DNA of 64,000 nucleotides, taken from Echinarachnius parma (Eukaryota > Echinodermata > Echinoidea > Clypeasteroida > Echinarachniidae). Positions 11,888 to 22,174 of this stretch are shown in pieces; positions within the stretch are counted from its first letter, which is position 1; every line of letters begins with the position of its first letter. The stretch lies in NCBI GenBank assembly GCA_037951105.1, contig JBAMJV010003032.1, forward strand, positions 1-64,000, written 5' to 3'. Under the pieces are notes generated by a model. That model had not been told where the DNA came from. It worked only from the letters and a program-made list of their open reading frames with translations, and did no database searches. The position numbers were made by a program, and so were the translations under genes.

Positions 11888-12689
11888 AAGAGATCATTTT
11901 GTTTCTTTCAAACATCTATATATTGAGCTGTTACATAATAAAAACCTGCGAACGGTTATCTCCCCCCTATTTTTATTTATTTTTGTATTTATTATTATTA
12001 TTATTTTATTTATTTATTTATTCATTTATTTTATTTATTATTTTTTTTTTTTTGGGGGGTGGGGTGGAGGGGAAAACCTCTCCATTATTTTGGGCGATGG
12101 ACCCCCTCCCCCCCCCCCCCCCCCCACACACACACACGCACCTGTGGAAAACGGCTACATCCCCCAGCTCCCTCCCCACCCCGCCCATCAATGCCGCCTC
12201 CTAATGTACACAAATAACCAATTGTCTTGGTCTCTACCCCGAACATCGTGTCGCAAAACAGTTTTAACACAACAGATCTGTTTGGATACATGTATACTTT
12301 GATAATTCGAGACCCCACCTTTTTTTCAAGTGCTTGAATATCATACAGATATAAATTGCGTCATTCCGGGGAAAATTGTTATCATTTCCTTATCCTGTGT
12401 GTTTTGTTTCGTTTTTTGCCGCTTTATAAATCAAAATGGGTGCGATCACCCCGTGAAAATCATTAAGGTACATTCACTAATGCACACGGTATTGGAAATA
12501 ATTCAGAAGATTAAGAATAATCAAAACATTGTTGTATTGTAGCACCCGTTCCTTACAACAAAATAATACCAAATATATTATAATCAGTTATATTTATACA
12601 CGTACTTATATCTATTTGGTTGCTGATTATTCTATCAAACTATAGATTACATTATTTTGATGCTATTTTAGGCACTGAACCACCCCCCC

Positions 12690-13150
12690 CCCCAATCCCC
12701 CTCCCCTACGCCCCCCCCCCCCCCCCCATTCCCCACTTACACAATACACCCACGAAATGGTGATCCCCTCCACCTACTTTTGGGCGATAAGCACCATCTA
12801 ACTGTTGGTGATGGATAACCCCATTCCCCGCCTAATAAAAAGCTTCGGAAAACAGTAACCCCACCCCCCCCCCCCCCGCCCCCATCAAGTGTTCCTGGTC
12901 AACGATGAATTTTGTAGAGTAATCCCTCCTCCTCGTAACATCCCGATTGTACAATAAAAACTGCGTAAAGTATTCTCCTCCCCGCCCCCCCCCCCCCCAA
13001 CTCCCACACACACACACCCGTATTTTGGGCAAGGATCCCTCCCCTGTTTTGGGCGTTGCCGCCCCCCCCCCTCCCCCCGTCAACGGGGGAAAACAGTAAT
13101 ATCCTCCCACCCCCACAAAGGCCCCACATCCCCCGGCGCCCCTGCCCATC
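12690..13150. repeat. Poly-C low-complexity block of unit 5
   Basis: C runs alternate with the recurring phrases ATTTTGGGC and GAAAACAGTAA, matching 2020-2480 with altered run lengths. No gene. Confidence 0.8.
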
Positions 13151-14646
13151 ACCACCACCCTCGTTGTACGAACATTAACCAATTGTCTTTGCCCCGGCCT
13201 CGAAAATCTTGTCGCAGAACGATGGTTATCATGCAGAACAGAATTGTTTGAATTAATAAAATATGTAACATGTATAATTTGCTACTCAAAACCACATCTT
13301 CTTCCTGTTTTTGTTTTTTTAAAGTTTGTGAATATTGCGTCATTTCTTAGTAGCATGCTCCCGGAGAAAATTCTAAACATTTCTTTTTTCCTGTCAACCT
13401 TTTTTTGCTTTGTTTATAAATCAAAAAGGAATACAAAGTCACCCCGTGAATAATCATTTATATACACCACTGATGCATGCGGTATGAGATGTAAATGGTC
13501 ACAACAATATTGTATTGTACAACAATCAGTTATATAACCAAATTAAAATGATAATAATAATTTGCTACTCAAAACCACATCTTCTTACTGTTTTTTAAGT
13601 TCGTGAATATTGTTAAGATATTATAAATTGCGTGATTTCTTAGTAGCATGCTCCCAGAGAAAACTCTAAACATTTCTTTATCCTGTCAACAAATCAAAAG
13701 GAATACAAAGTCACCCCGTGAATAATCATTTAGATACACCACAGATGCACGCGGTGTACAAAATATCTTTTCCCCTTTATACTATTTGGAAGATCTCGCT
13801 TAACCATATAGACCAAACAAATATCCTTATAGATTTGCCATGCTATCTCACGTATCAAGTCAATTAGATTATAGCGAGCTGCTCCGATGTGAAATGGGTA
13901 CTTCATATCCAGGCGTTATCAATTCAACGTCGAAACCCGCCGGAGACTAATCTTGTTTCACCATCGACCAAACAAATATCCTCGGATTTTCCACGCTATC
14001 TCATTTATCAAGTAAAGAGTGTAGCGAGCGGCTTCGTGGTTAAATGGGTAATCAGTATCCACGCGTTATCAATTCAGTGTCGAAGCCTGCCAGAGACTCG
14101 CTAATCGCTATGTAAATAAACTCATTCTGCGGATCACCTCTCGCGGTCCTGAAGATTACCGTAAGCCACATATATAACAATGCGTCGATTGGAACCGCTC
14201 GCTGTAAATGTAGCTCCTTTGCACGCCAAGGCATAGGTCGCCCTTATCCACGCGATTCAATGAGCGCAATTCAGTGTTGCAAGTCACCGCAAACATCTCG
14301 CGGTCCTGAAGATTATAGTAAGCCACATATATAACAATGCGTCGATTGGAACCGCTCGCTGTAAATGTAGCTCCTTTGCACGCCAAGGCATAGGTCGTCC
14401 TTATCCACGCGATTCAATGAGCGCAATTCAGTGTTGCAAGTCACCGCAAACCAATTAGCTGTGTCAATACAGCCTTCGCTAGAAGGGTCCAAGACCCTAC
14501 CTTTTGAATATTCATTAGCCCGATATCTACTAATCCGGCGAACGGGTGGCGCTCATCGAAAAGCGAAGCTCGGTCGCACGGGAATGATGGCTAGTACTTA
14601 TCCAGGCTACTCTTTAAAATCGATGGCGACCCCCGCGTCATGAATA

Positions 14647-14820
14647 ATGAATAAATTAGACGAACTTCGGGGCCATCTGGACGCCGATCTCGACCAGGCC
14701 GGGAGTCGGGAATGCAAACGGGAGGTACTCCGAGACCCGGCCCGTCGACCCGTCCGGGTCGCGGCGATCGAGAAGGGCCGGGAAAAGAGGAGATGTGTTT
14801 TTAGAAATCGCCATTGGTAA
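14647..14820 (+). CDS. Small conserved open frame, array copy 6 (57 aa, hypothetical)
   Basis: Variable stretch KREVLR, with VDPD changed to ADLD and RVRV preceded by P. The short C-terminus matches copies 1 and 2. The palindrome follows at 14878-14896. Same caveats as the first copy. Confidence 0.22.
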   Translation: MNKLDELRGHLDADLDQAGSRECKREVLRDPARRPVRVAAIEKGREKRRCVFRNRHW

Positions 14821-16914
14821 TGCACGCGCGACCCCCCTCGTAGCGTTAGAGTATTATTATATGTAGACTAGCTGTTGGCGCCCGTTAAACGGGCGCTCTT
14901 TGCTGCGGCAGCCATTTTGCTTTTTCGAGGTGTTACTTGTCCTTTAAAGCTATATTTAAGGTTATTTCGTTGCTTGTATCGCAAAATGAACGGATCGTGA
15001 CGCATTATCGGTCTCTGCGTCAAATATTGAGCTTGTATCACAAAATGCACGACGATCTCCAAATGAAGTATTGGTACAATGAAGAGATCATTGTGTATTT
15101 TTAAAAACTGGTATATTTTGAGCTGTTACATAATAAAAACCTGCGAACGGTTATCTCCCCCCTTTTAAAATTTATTTATTTATTATTATTATTATTGATT
15201 GACTTGATTTTTTTTTTTTTTGGGGGGGGGGGAAGGGGACGGGGAGGGGGAATTAAACCTCTCCCCTATTATCGTGTCGCAAAACAGTTTTATCATAACA
15301 CATATCCGTTTGGATACTTGTATAATTTGATAATTCCAGACCTCACCCTTTTTTCAAGTGCTTGAATATCATACAGATATAAATTGCGTAATTTCTTGAG
15401 GAGCAAGCTCCCGGGGAAAATTTGTATCATTTCTTTATCCTGTGAACCTCTTTTGTTTATTTTTTTGCTGCATTATAAATCAAAATGGGTCCGCAATCAC
15501 CCCGTGAAAATCATCACTTATGCACACGGGTATTGGAAATATTTCAGAAGATTAAGAATAATCAAAACCATGCGTTGTATTGTATCAACAGTTCCTTACA
15601 ACAAAATAAAACCAAACATATTATAATCAGTTATATAACCAAATTATAACAATGATACTAATACTGAACCTATCCCTAGATTTAAACACGTAATTATAGC
15701 TAATTTGTTGATGTTTATTCTATCAAACTGTAGTTTAAACCATTTTGATACAATTATATGGGATGGAACACCCCCCCCCCCCCCCCCCCCCATTCCCCAC
15801 TTACACAATACACCCGCGAAACGGTGTACCCCTCCACCCAATTTTGGCCGATAATAAGCACCCTCTATTATTGGTGATACCCCGTTCCCCGCCTAATAGA
15901 AAGCCTCGGAAAACAGTTACCCCGCCCCCCCCCCCCCCCGCCTCCCTGCTTCCCCCCCCCCCCCCCCCCCCCCATCAAGTGTTCTCGGTCAACGATGCAT
16001 TTTGTAAAGTAGCCCTCCCCCTCATGACTACCTGCTTTCAAAATAAAAAGTGCGTTATGTTATCTCCCCCCCCCCCCTCCCCGCACACACACCCGTAATT
16101 TGGGCAAGAATACCCCTCCCCTATTTTGGGCGATACCCCCCCCCCCCCCCCCCACATCCCCCGGCGCCCCTGCTTATCACCAACATCCCCGTTGTACATA
16201 ATTAACCAATTATTGTCTTGGTCTCGGTCTCAAAAATCTTATCGCAGAATGACGGTTATCAGAACAGATTTGTTTAAATTCAATTAAATATGAAACATGT
16301 ATAATTTGATACTCAAAACCCAATCTTTTTCCTCTTTTTTAAGTTAGTGAATATTTTACAAATATTATAAATTCCGTCATTTCTTGAGTAACACCGGCTC
16401 CCGGAGAAAACTCTAAACATTTCTTTATCCTGTCAGCCGTATTTTGTTTTGTTTATAAATCAAAAGGAATGCACATTTTCCACCTTCGAAGGGAGTATTC
16501 CAGCAAGTCGCCTGTACTGTTAGGCTCACACAGTGCTAATGAAACCCGTTCCCATTTCTCTGAAGCCGAGAGTATCTAAATGCATTGATTATTATTCGTT
16601 AGAATACAAAGTGAATTCAAGACCCCATCCTTTTCTTTTTTTCAAGTGCATGAATAGTATAAAGATATCAATTGTGTCATTTCTCAGGAGCAATTAAGCT
16701 TCGAGAGAAAAGCATTTTTTATCCTGTCAACCATCATTTATTTTTGTTTTAATGCAGTCACCCCGTGAATAATCACTAATGCACGCGGTATTGGATATAA
16801 GTTAGAATAATTAAGAATAAATAATACAAATTACAATATTGAATCATCTCGCCCGTTCTCTACTTCAAAATAATACCAAACATAGTATAATCAGTTATAC
16901 AACCAAATTAAAAT

Positions 16915-17240
16915 GATAATAATAATAATAACTGTGATTTATATAGCGCTATTCCCGTAGCTCATAGCAAGGCTCATAGCTCATACACGATTATTATTAC
17001 CTCGGTTAATGGATACACAATGACATCGTTTCTGCACATAATGTGCTCATTTCCACTCCGAAGGGAGTATTTCAGCCAGCCGCCTGTTCCCATTTCTTTG
17101 AAAGCAAGGAGTATCTAATTACCTCAATTATTATTGACTACTCTTGCAAGATATAATTGAGTTTGCTGTTCATAAACGGGTGATACCAGTAAACCGAATT
17201 CGCATGAAAATCTTCAAAACCTACTGAAAATTAATAGTCA
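16915..17240 (-). mobile_element. SINE-type element, minus strand
   Basis: Read on the minus strand it ends with AGCGCTATATAAATCACAGT and (ATT)n, the same tail design as 7921-8168. The body (17040-17240) is shared with 5861-6120. Its 5' limit and target duplication are unclear. Confidence 0.55.
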
Positions 17241-17295
17241 CAGCTCCGTGTACAAAAATGTCTTTAGTTTCCCCTTCCATTTGTAAAACTCGCTT

Positions 17296-18217
17296 CACCA
17301 TCGACCAAACAAATATCCTCGGATTTGCCACGCTATCTCATTCATCAAGTAAAGAGTGTAGCGAGCGGCTTCGTGGTTAAATGGGTAATCAGTATCCACG
17401 CGTTATCGATTCAGTGTCGAAGCCAGCATGCCAGAGACTCACTAATCGCTATGTAAATAAACTCATTCTGCGGAGCACCTCTCGCGGTCCTGAAGATTAT
17501 CGTAAGCCACATATATAACAATGCGTCGATTGGAACCGCTCGCTGTAAATGTAGCTCCTTTGTACGCCAAGGCATAGGTCGTCCTTATCCACGCGGTCCA
17601 ATGAGCGCAATTCAGTGTTGCAAGTCACCGCAAACCAATTAGCTGTGTAAATACAGTTTCCCCGTTCTAAATGAGCCACAGTTACTAATCGCTCGAAAGG
17701 AATGCGCTCGCCGTTAACGACACGCCAAGACATAGGTTGGTCTTATCCATGCGATTTTATGAGCTCGATTCAGTGTATAAATTGACCACAAGACCAATTA
17801 ACTGTGTCAATACAGCCTTGGCGAGAGCGTCCGAGACCCTACCTCATGATTATTCATAAGCCCGATATCTACAAATCCGGCGAAAGGGTGGCGCTCAACG
17901 AAAAGAGAAGCTCGGTCGCGCGGGAATGATTGCTAGTACTTATCCACGCGACTCTATCAAATCGATGGCGACTCGCGGCGTCATGAGCGTCATGAATAAT
18001 GAATAAATTAGACGAACTTCGGGGCCGTCTGGACGCCGATCTCGACCACGCCAGGAGTCGGGAATGCCTACGGGAGCATCTCCGAGACCCGGCCCGTCGA
18101 CCCGTCCGGGTCGCGGCGATCGAGGAGCGCCGGGAAAAGAGGAGATGTGGTTTTAGAAATGGCCCATTGGAAATGCACGCGCGACCCCCCTCGTAGCGTT
18201 AGAGTATTACTGAATGT
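17296..18217 (+). repeat. Array unit 7, truncated at the right
   Basis: The core is intact through the last small frame and CGTTAGAGTATTACTGAATG. The array then stops where GAGCTGACGTTCAAAAAC begins, a phrase that also starts the repeat at 21299. Confidence 0.8.
17999..18196 (+). CDS. Small conserved open frame, array copy 7 (65 aa, hypothetical)
   Basis: The most diverged copy: LRGRLDADLDHARSREC, then LREHLR in the variable stretch. Frame and length are still preserved. Same caveats as the first copy. Confidence 0.25.
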   Translation: MNKLDELRGRLDADLDHARSRECLREHLRDPARRPVRVAAIEERREKRRCGFRNGPLEMHARPPS

Positions 18218-18537
18218 AGATGAGCTGACGTTCAAAAACTAGTTTATACATCCATTTTCAATTTTCGCTGCGCGCTTCGCGCGCGAACAGTTTATCTCAG
18301 TTTGTTGTAAACATCTGATGAGAGCATAGACATGTTATTCTTTTTTTGTTTAACTCGGATTCTAAATTTCCTTCACAGGTATGGCATGAAGTGCACCAAA
18401 TTGCACCATTTCAAGTTTAGAAATGCAAAATCTTCCCTGTGGGAGGGGGATACCCCCTCCCAAACCCTCCCCCTCTTTTTGGATTGGGGGGGGGGGCGGC
18501 CGCCCCCCTGCCACCCCACTTCCGGCGCCTATGGCAG
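18218..18537 (+). mobile_element. Dispersed repeat fragment, copy 1
   Basis: Shares about 260 bp with 21299-21530 and partly with 21958-22110, including AGATTGCACCATTTCAAG-like text and GGGAGGGGGATACCCCCTCC. It ends in a poly-G/CGGCCGCC segment found inverted at 21130-21180. It looks like a transposon end of unknown class. Confidence 0.6.
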
Positions 18538-18879
18538 TAACAATTATCAAAGGGGTGACAATATTTATGGCACACGTACAGCAGAGAGGTGGGAAGACCT
18601 CGCTGCGTACAGTGTAGTCACGCAACCGTCTGCACCTGTACTCGAGAGTAAATAATGTGGGATGTAACTTAATCGTTTGCAAACAAAGAGTTAGTTCAAC
18701 CAGTAGGTTCATGGTTCAACCCCTTTCGATTTTTTTCTTTCAGACATCGTGCTGCCACGAGTAACTTGAGTCTCAAGGGCATGAGGGCCTTCTTGTGTAC
18801 TGGTATTTCATTACAAATATATATAAATTGTAGTTATTAAAATTTTAATTCTATATGAATGTACATTATAAGGTACTAT

Positions 18880-19190
18880 GGAAACAGTGATATTCGAAGA
18901 GAAAAGGGATCTCATATTTGAGCGGAATCATCACATTTGGGAGAAAATCAGCTAATTTCGGCCACATTTAGCTCGCTTTCAAAGACAAGAAGGATGTATG
19001 TGGCAAACAGCCTCCGCCGGAAAAGAAAAAAAATGTACGCCATGCACGTAGGGTACAGGAAGCTAGCAATCAACCTTACTCGAAAGCAAATAACGCGGCT
19101 TGTTAATTCGACCTCGATCGAGTGTTTGAATGTCATAGTACTGCACGCAATATTTGTGTCTCATTTACATGCTTAAAATAAATTACACAT
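18880..19190. repeat. Duplicated segment, uninterrupted copy
   Basis: Contains TTTGAGCGGAATCATCACAT and GCAAACAGCCTCCGCCG. A second copy at 19518-20215 is split by a TTAA-flanked MITE, so this one serves as the pre-insertion sequence. Confidence 0.8.
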
Positions 19191-19249
19191 GATAGCAAGC
19201 ATAAATATCAGATCTGAAAACGATTTGAACTATAGTAGCTTATATTTTT

Positions 19250-19500
19250 ATTTTATATTGTGACAAAATAGAATGACCAAATTTTAAAGTTGAATGGTCA
19301 TTGACCAAATTAAATAATAAATGACTAAATCAAATGTAGCAATTGCACGTTACTGACTTCTCGAGACGAAATTGAATTAAGCAATTAATGAAATTGAATG
19401 TCGATTGTTTGAAAATGGATGGGAAGACCTATATTATAGGTTTTCTTGTCCATTTTAAGTAACACTTTCATTCAATTTTATAAATTTGTCACACATTATC
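19250..19500. repeat. Imperfect inverted repeat, AT-rich
   Basis: Bases near 19255 (TTGTGACAAA) pair with those near 19490 (TTTGTCACA). A hairpin near 19414-19455 pairs AAAATGGATGGGAAGACC with GGTTTTCTTGTCCATTTT. It is probably a small non-autonomous element. Confidence 0.45.
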
Positions 19501-19577
19501 GTCCGGTACAATTAAAAGGACCTCATATTTGAGCGGAATCATCACATTTGGGAGAAAATCAGCTAATTTCGACCGCA

Positions 19578-20120
19578 TTAAAGGGATAGTTGAGTGTTGG
19601 TGAAACTGAATTTTAGTAACCAAAACCTGCATCATTACATTACAAACTAATAGTTATAACTAGAAAGGAACACAACATTACAAATGACGTAGTAAAGATC
19701 ATGTTATCATTAAAAAAAGAGCCGTTAAAACGTAAGAGGGCGCTCTCTAAACACTCATCGGTTTCAACCATTTTGAATAAAATATTGTGCATGTGATGCT
19801 TTGTTGAAATAGTGATTAGATAGAGAAATAACCAACAACTATTTAAATACCTATTTTGTAACTTTTGGAAAAGAGGAAGCATTTTTTTGAATTTGTAACG
19901 GCTGGTTCAAAATTCTCTAATAAACCTGGGGCCCCAGGTTTATTACAAATTGTTATATTTATGGATATTTCAGCCGTCTCTGAACCGATTTTGATCAAAC
20001 AAAGATGACTTTATTATTTAAATATTATGCTCTTTCAAATTTTACACTCAGTTTTTCATTACCTCACAAAAAAATAAGTAGTCTAGCGCCCTCTCTACCA
20101 AAACTCAACTATCCCTTTAA
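19578..20120. mobile_element. TTAA-flanked MITE, full-length copy
   Basis: The ends are TTAAAGGGATAGTTGAGTGT and the inverse CTCAACTATCCCTTTAA. It interrupts the duplicated segment of 18880-19190 exactly at TTAA (the sister reads TTTAG there). The centre carries a GGGGCCCC dyad. Other copies lie at 6152, 24399, 26127, 38770 and 52530. TTAA target choice is typical of piggyBac-type transposition, but the terminal bases (AGGG) are not the usual piggyBac ones and no transposase is present. Confidence 0.8.
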
Positions 20121-20219
20121 GCTCACTTTCAAAGACAAGAAGAATATATGTGGCAAACAGCCTCCGCCGAAAAAGAAAAAAACATGTACGCCATGCACGT
20201 AGGGTACAGGAAGCGGTTT

Positions 20220-20665
20220 ATATTCACTTGGTCTAATACCGCTTGGTCTAATCATCAGTTCGTCTAACTCCACTTCGTCTCAACCCATTTGGTCTAATCA
20301 TCACTAGGTCTAATGCCCATTTAGGCAATTGCCGTTTCGTCTAATCACCAAATGGGCCAATTGTCACTTCGTCTACTTTTTTTTTTCCTCGTTTCGTCTA
20401 TTATCACTTCGTCTAATACCAGTTCGTCTAATTCTCAGTTAGGCTACTCTTCACTTGGTCTATATGCAATTCGTCTAATTACCGTTTGGTCTATAACCAT
20501 TTGGTCTAATATCCATTTAGTCTATTACCATTTGGTCTATTACCATTTCGTCTAATACCAATAGGTCTATGTTCCACAAAAGCAGGTCGTCTAATGCCAT
20601 TTCGTCTAAACGCTATTTCGGCTAATGACCATTTAGTCTAATTCTCATTTGGTCTAACGATCGCC
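20220..20665. repeat. Degenerate minisatellite, GTCTAAT family
   Basis: More than 20 imperfect units of about 15-20 bp built on CATTTGGTCTAATAC or CACTTCGTCTAAT. The units are too diverged and too short for a CRISPR array, and they are not separated by unique spacers. Confidence 0.85.
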
Positions 20666-20789
20666 TACACTGACCACTGTGATGGCCATCGCCTGCATAC
20701 CGTATGAAAGATTCCATAGGGCTGTAATTATAGCTCTATGGATATTTAGCCACAGCGGTTTTACTAGACGAAACCTGTGTATAAGAGAA

Positions 20790-20975
20790 AACTAATTGGC
20801 CGCTACAATCAGGTGACCTCCATAGACAAGACCCAAAATATCGTTTGTACGCTCACCACCCAAGGGAAAATAGATATGTGGCCGCTATAAACAAGTGAAC
20901 TTTATAGACGAATTTCATCAAACAGTGTATATTGACCACCTAAAAGAAAACAAGATAGTGGGCGTCATAATCAAG
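20790..20975. repeat. Degenerate tandem repeat of about 80 bp
   Basis: GGCCGCTACAATCAGGTGAC, GGCCGCTATAAACAAGTGAA and GGGCGTCATAATCAAGTAC recur about every 80 bp. No coding content. Confidence 0.55.
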
Positions 20976-21017
20976 TACCATAAAAAAAAAACAGGTTCCA
21001 TAACATCGTATATCGTC

Positions 21018-21300
21018 AAACAGGGGCGTAGCAAACGGAGAATGAGGGGGATGCATCCCCCCAGCTCTTTGATGTCTGTAATCTGTGTTACCCTGTCCTT
21101 TATCGTCATTAACCTCACACCTACATGCATAGGCGCCGGAAGTGGGGTGGCAGGGGGGCGGCCGCCCCCCCCCCCCCCCCATCCAAAAAGTGGGGGGGGG
21201 GGGGGGGCAAAACGCAATTTTGCCCCCCCCCCCCCCCCAAAAGCCCCCCTCCCCCCCCCCAAAAAAAAAAAAGAGTGGGAAAACAAAAATCAAATGTATG
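21018..21300. repeat. Poly-C/poly-G transposon-like debris
   Basis: It begins CAGGGGCGTAGC and contains CATCCCCCCAGC, a CGGCCGCC dyad and homopolymers of 10 or more C, G and A. The GGCGCCGGAAGTGGGGTGGC part is inverted relative to 18500-18535. Confidence 0.55.
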
Positions 21301-21545
21301 AGCTGACGTTCAAAAACTAGTTTATACATCCATTTTCAATTTTCGCTGCTCAGTTTGTTGTAAACATCTGATGAGAGCATGGACATTTTATTCTTTTTTG
21401 GTTTAACTCGGATTCTAAATTTCCTTCACAGGTATGGCATGAAGTGCACCAAATTGCACCATTTCAAGTTTATAAATGCAAAATCTTCCCCGTGGGAGGG
21501 GGATACCCCCTCCCAAACCCTCGCCCTCTGGCTCTGCCCAAGCCC
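21299..21545 (+). mobile_element. Dispersed repeat fragment, copy 2
   Basis: Matches 18218-18480 from GAGCTGACGTTCAAAAAC to the GGGAGGGGGATACCCCCTCC dyad, with a deletion of the GC-rich hairpin near 18270. Confidence 0.6.
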
Positions 21546-21577
21546 GGTCGGTCGCTTCACTCCCTCGGGATTCATTA

Positions 21578-21754
21578 TAGCCTACCGATAGGCGTCTGAG
21601 CTTTCTGGCAAGTACTAATCGCGTTTAATATGGAGACGGAAAACCGGTGTTCTCGAACCCGATGCGCGGAGCGCATCGGTTCGGACATCGGTGGTTCCGT
21701 CCACATAACGCGATTAGTACTTGCTAGAAAGCCCGACGCATATCGGATAGGCTA
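21578..21754. mobile_element. 177-bp inverted-repeat MITE with 9-bp target duplication
   Basis: The termini are TAGCCTACCGATAGGCGTC and the inverse GACGCATATCGGATAGGCTA. The inner sequence CTTTCTGGCAAGTACTAATC is also inverted at the other end. It is flanked on both sides by GATTCATTA (21569-21577 and 21755-21763). A 9-bp duplication with long inverted repeats is typical of Mutator-like elements. No transposase is encoded. A longer relative sits at 25066-25734. Confidence 0.85.
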
Positions 21755-21957
21755 GATTCATTATTGCCTGTAGGCTATGTTGTTGGATCATACATGCGCC
21801 ATATGGTTCATGTTGGAACTGTGTATGACACTAAATACAATATTTATGTGTGAGTTTGGGTGCATATTTATTAGTGCGTCAATTATTTGTTTTCTTCGTG
21901 AAAAATATATCAAATCATAACACGCTTTCCCAGATACAGTTAATCTTAAGCCCGAAT

Positions 21958-22110
21958 TTCCTATCTAGGTATGCACCAGATTGCACAATTTCAAGTCCAT
22001 AAATGCAAGATCTTTCTTACCGTAGGATGGGGATACCCCTCCCAAACCCTCCCCCTCCCTCCCTGCACCAGTAGGCGCGCCGGGAGCAGTTTTGGATTGG
22101 GGGGGGGGGG
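21958..22110 (+). mobile_element. Dispersed repeat fragment, copy 3
   Basis: Shares GTATGCACCAGATTGCACAA-like text and the GGGGATACCCCTCCCAAACC segment with 18380-18480. Confidence 0.5.
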
Positions 22111-22174
22111 CAAAACCCCAAGGGGGCTCACAATTTGTGTGTGTAGGGGCTCATGCCCAACCACACTCTGGGTT

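Larger units (their letters stand above)
10627..13958 (+). repeat. Array unit 5
   Basis: The 5' part resembles unit 4 (same internal 200-bp duplication). The 3' part matches unit 1, including the hairpin MITE, the poly-C block and the AT-rich end, so the unit looks chimeric. The junction lies within the small-frame/palindrome segment. Confidence 0.75.
13959..17295 (+). repeat. Array unit 6
   Basis: Closest to unit 2. A local duplication of about 120 bp lies inside the core (14139-14258 repeated at 14298-14415). Poly-C tracts span about 15770-16150. From 16595 the sequence leaves the unit-2 match and continues with a short stretch like 8206-8330, then SINE pieces. Confidence 0.75.
1..18217. 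repeat. Higher-order tandem repeat array (unclassified satellite-like)
   Basis: The same text recurs at 1, 3335, 8423, 10669, 13999 and 17335 (the run ending in AAGAGTGTAGCGAGCGGC or a variant), giving unit lengths of about 3334, 2246, 3332 and 3336 bp. A larger period is superposed: features at 3225, 4205 and 2074 recur about 10,664 bp later at 13889, 14868 and 12738. Each unit has a conserved mixed-GC core of about 850 bp, a GC-rich small open frame, a palindrome, and a low-complexity part rich in poly-C. The array breaks off at 18217, inside a unit, where an unrelated repeat begins. No transposase, reverse transcriptase, rRNA or histone gene is visible in any unit. It could be a satellite, or tandemly amplified copies of a larger unknown element. 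Confidence 0.9.

Noticed and set aside
20220..20665. Possible CRISPR-like array
   Set aside because: Units are degenerate, have no distinct spacers, and the genome is eukaryotic.
20895..21329. Pro/Gly-rich frames on both strands
   Set aside because: Generated by adjacent poly-C, poly-G and poly-A runs in repeat debris.
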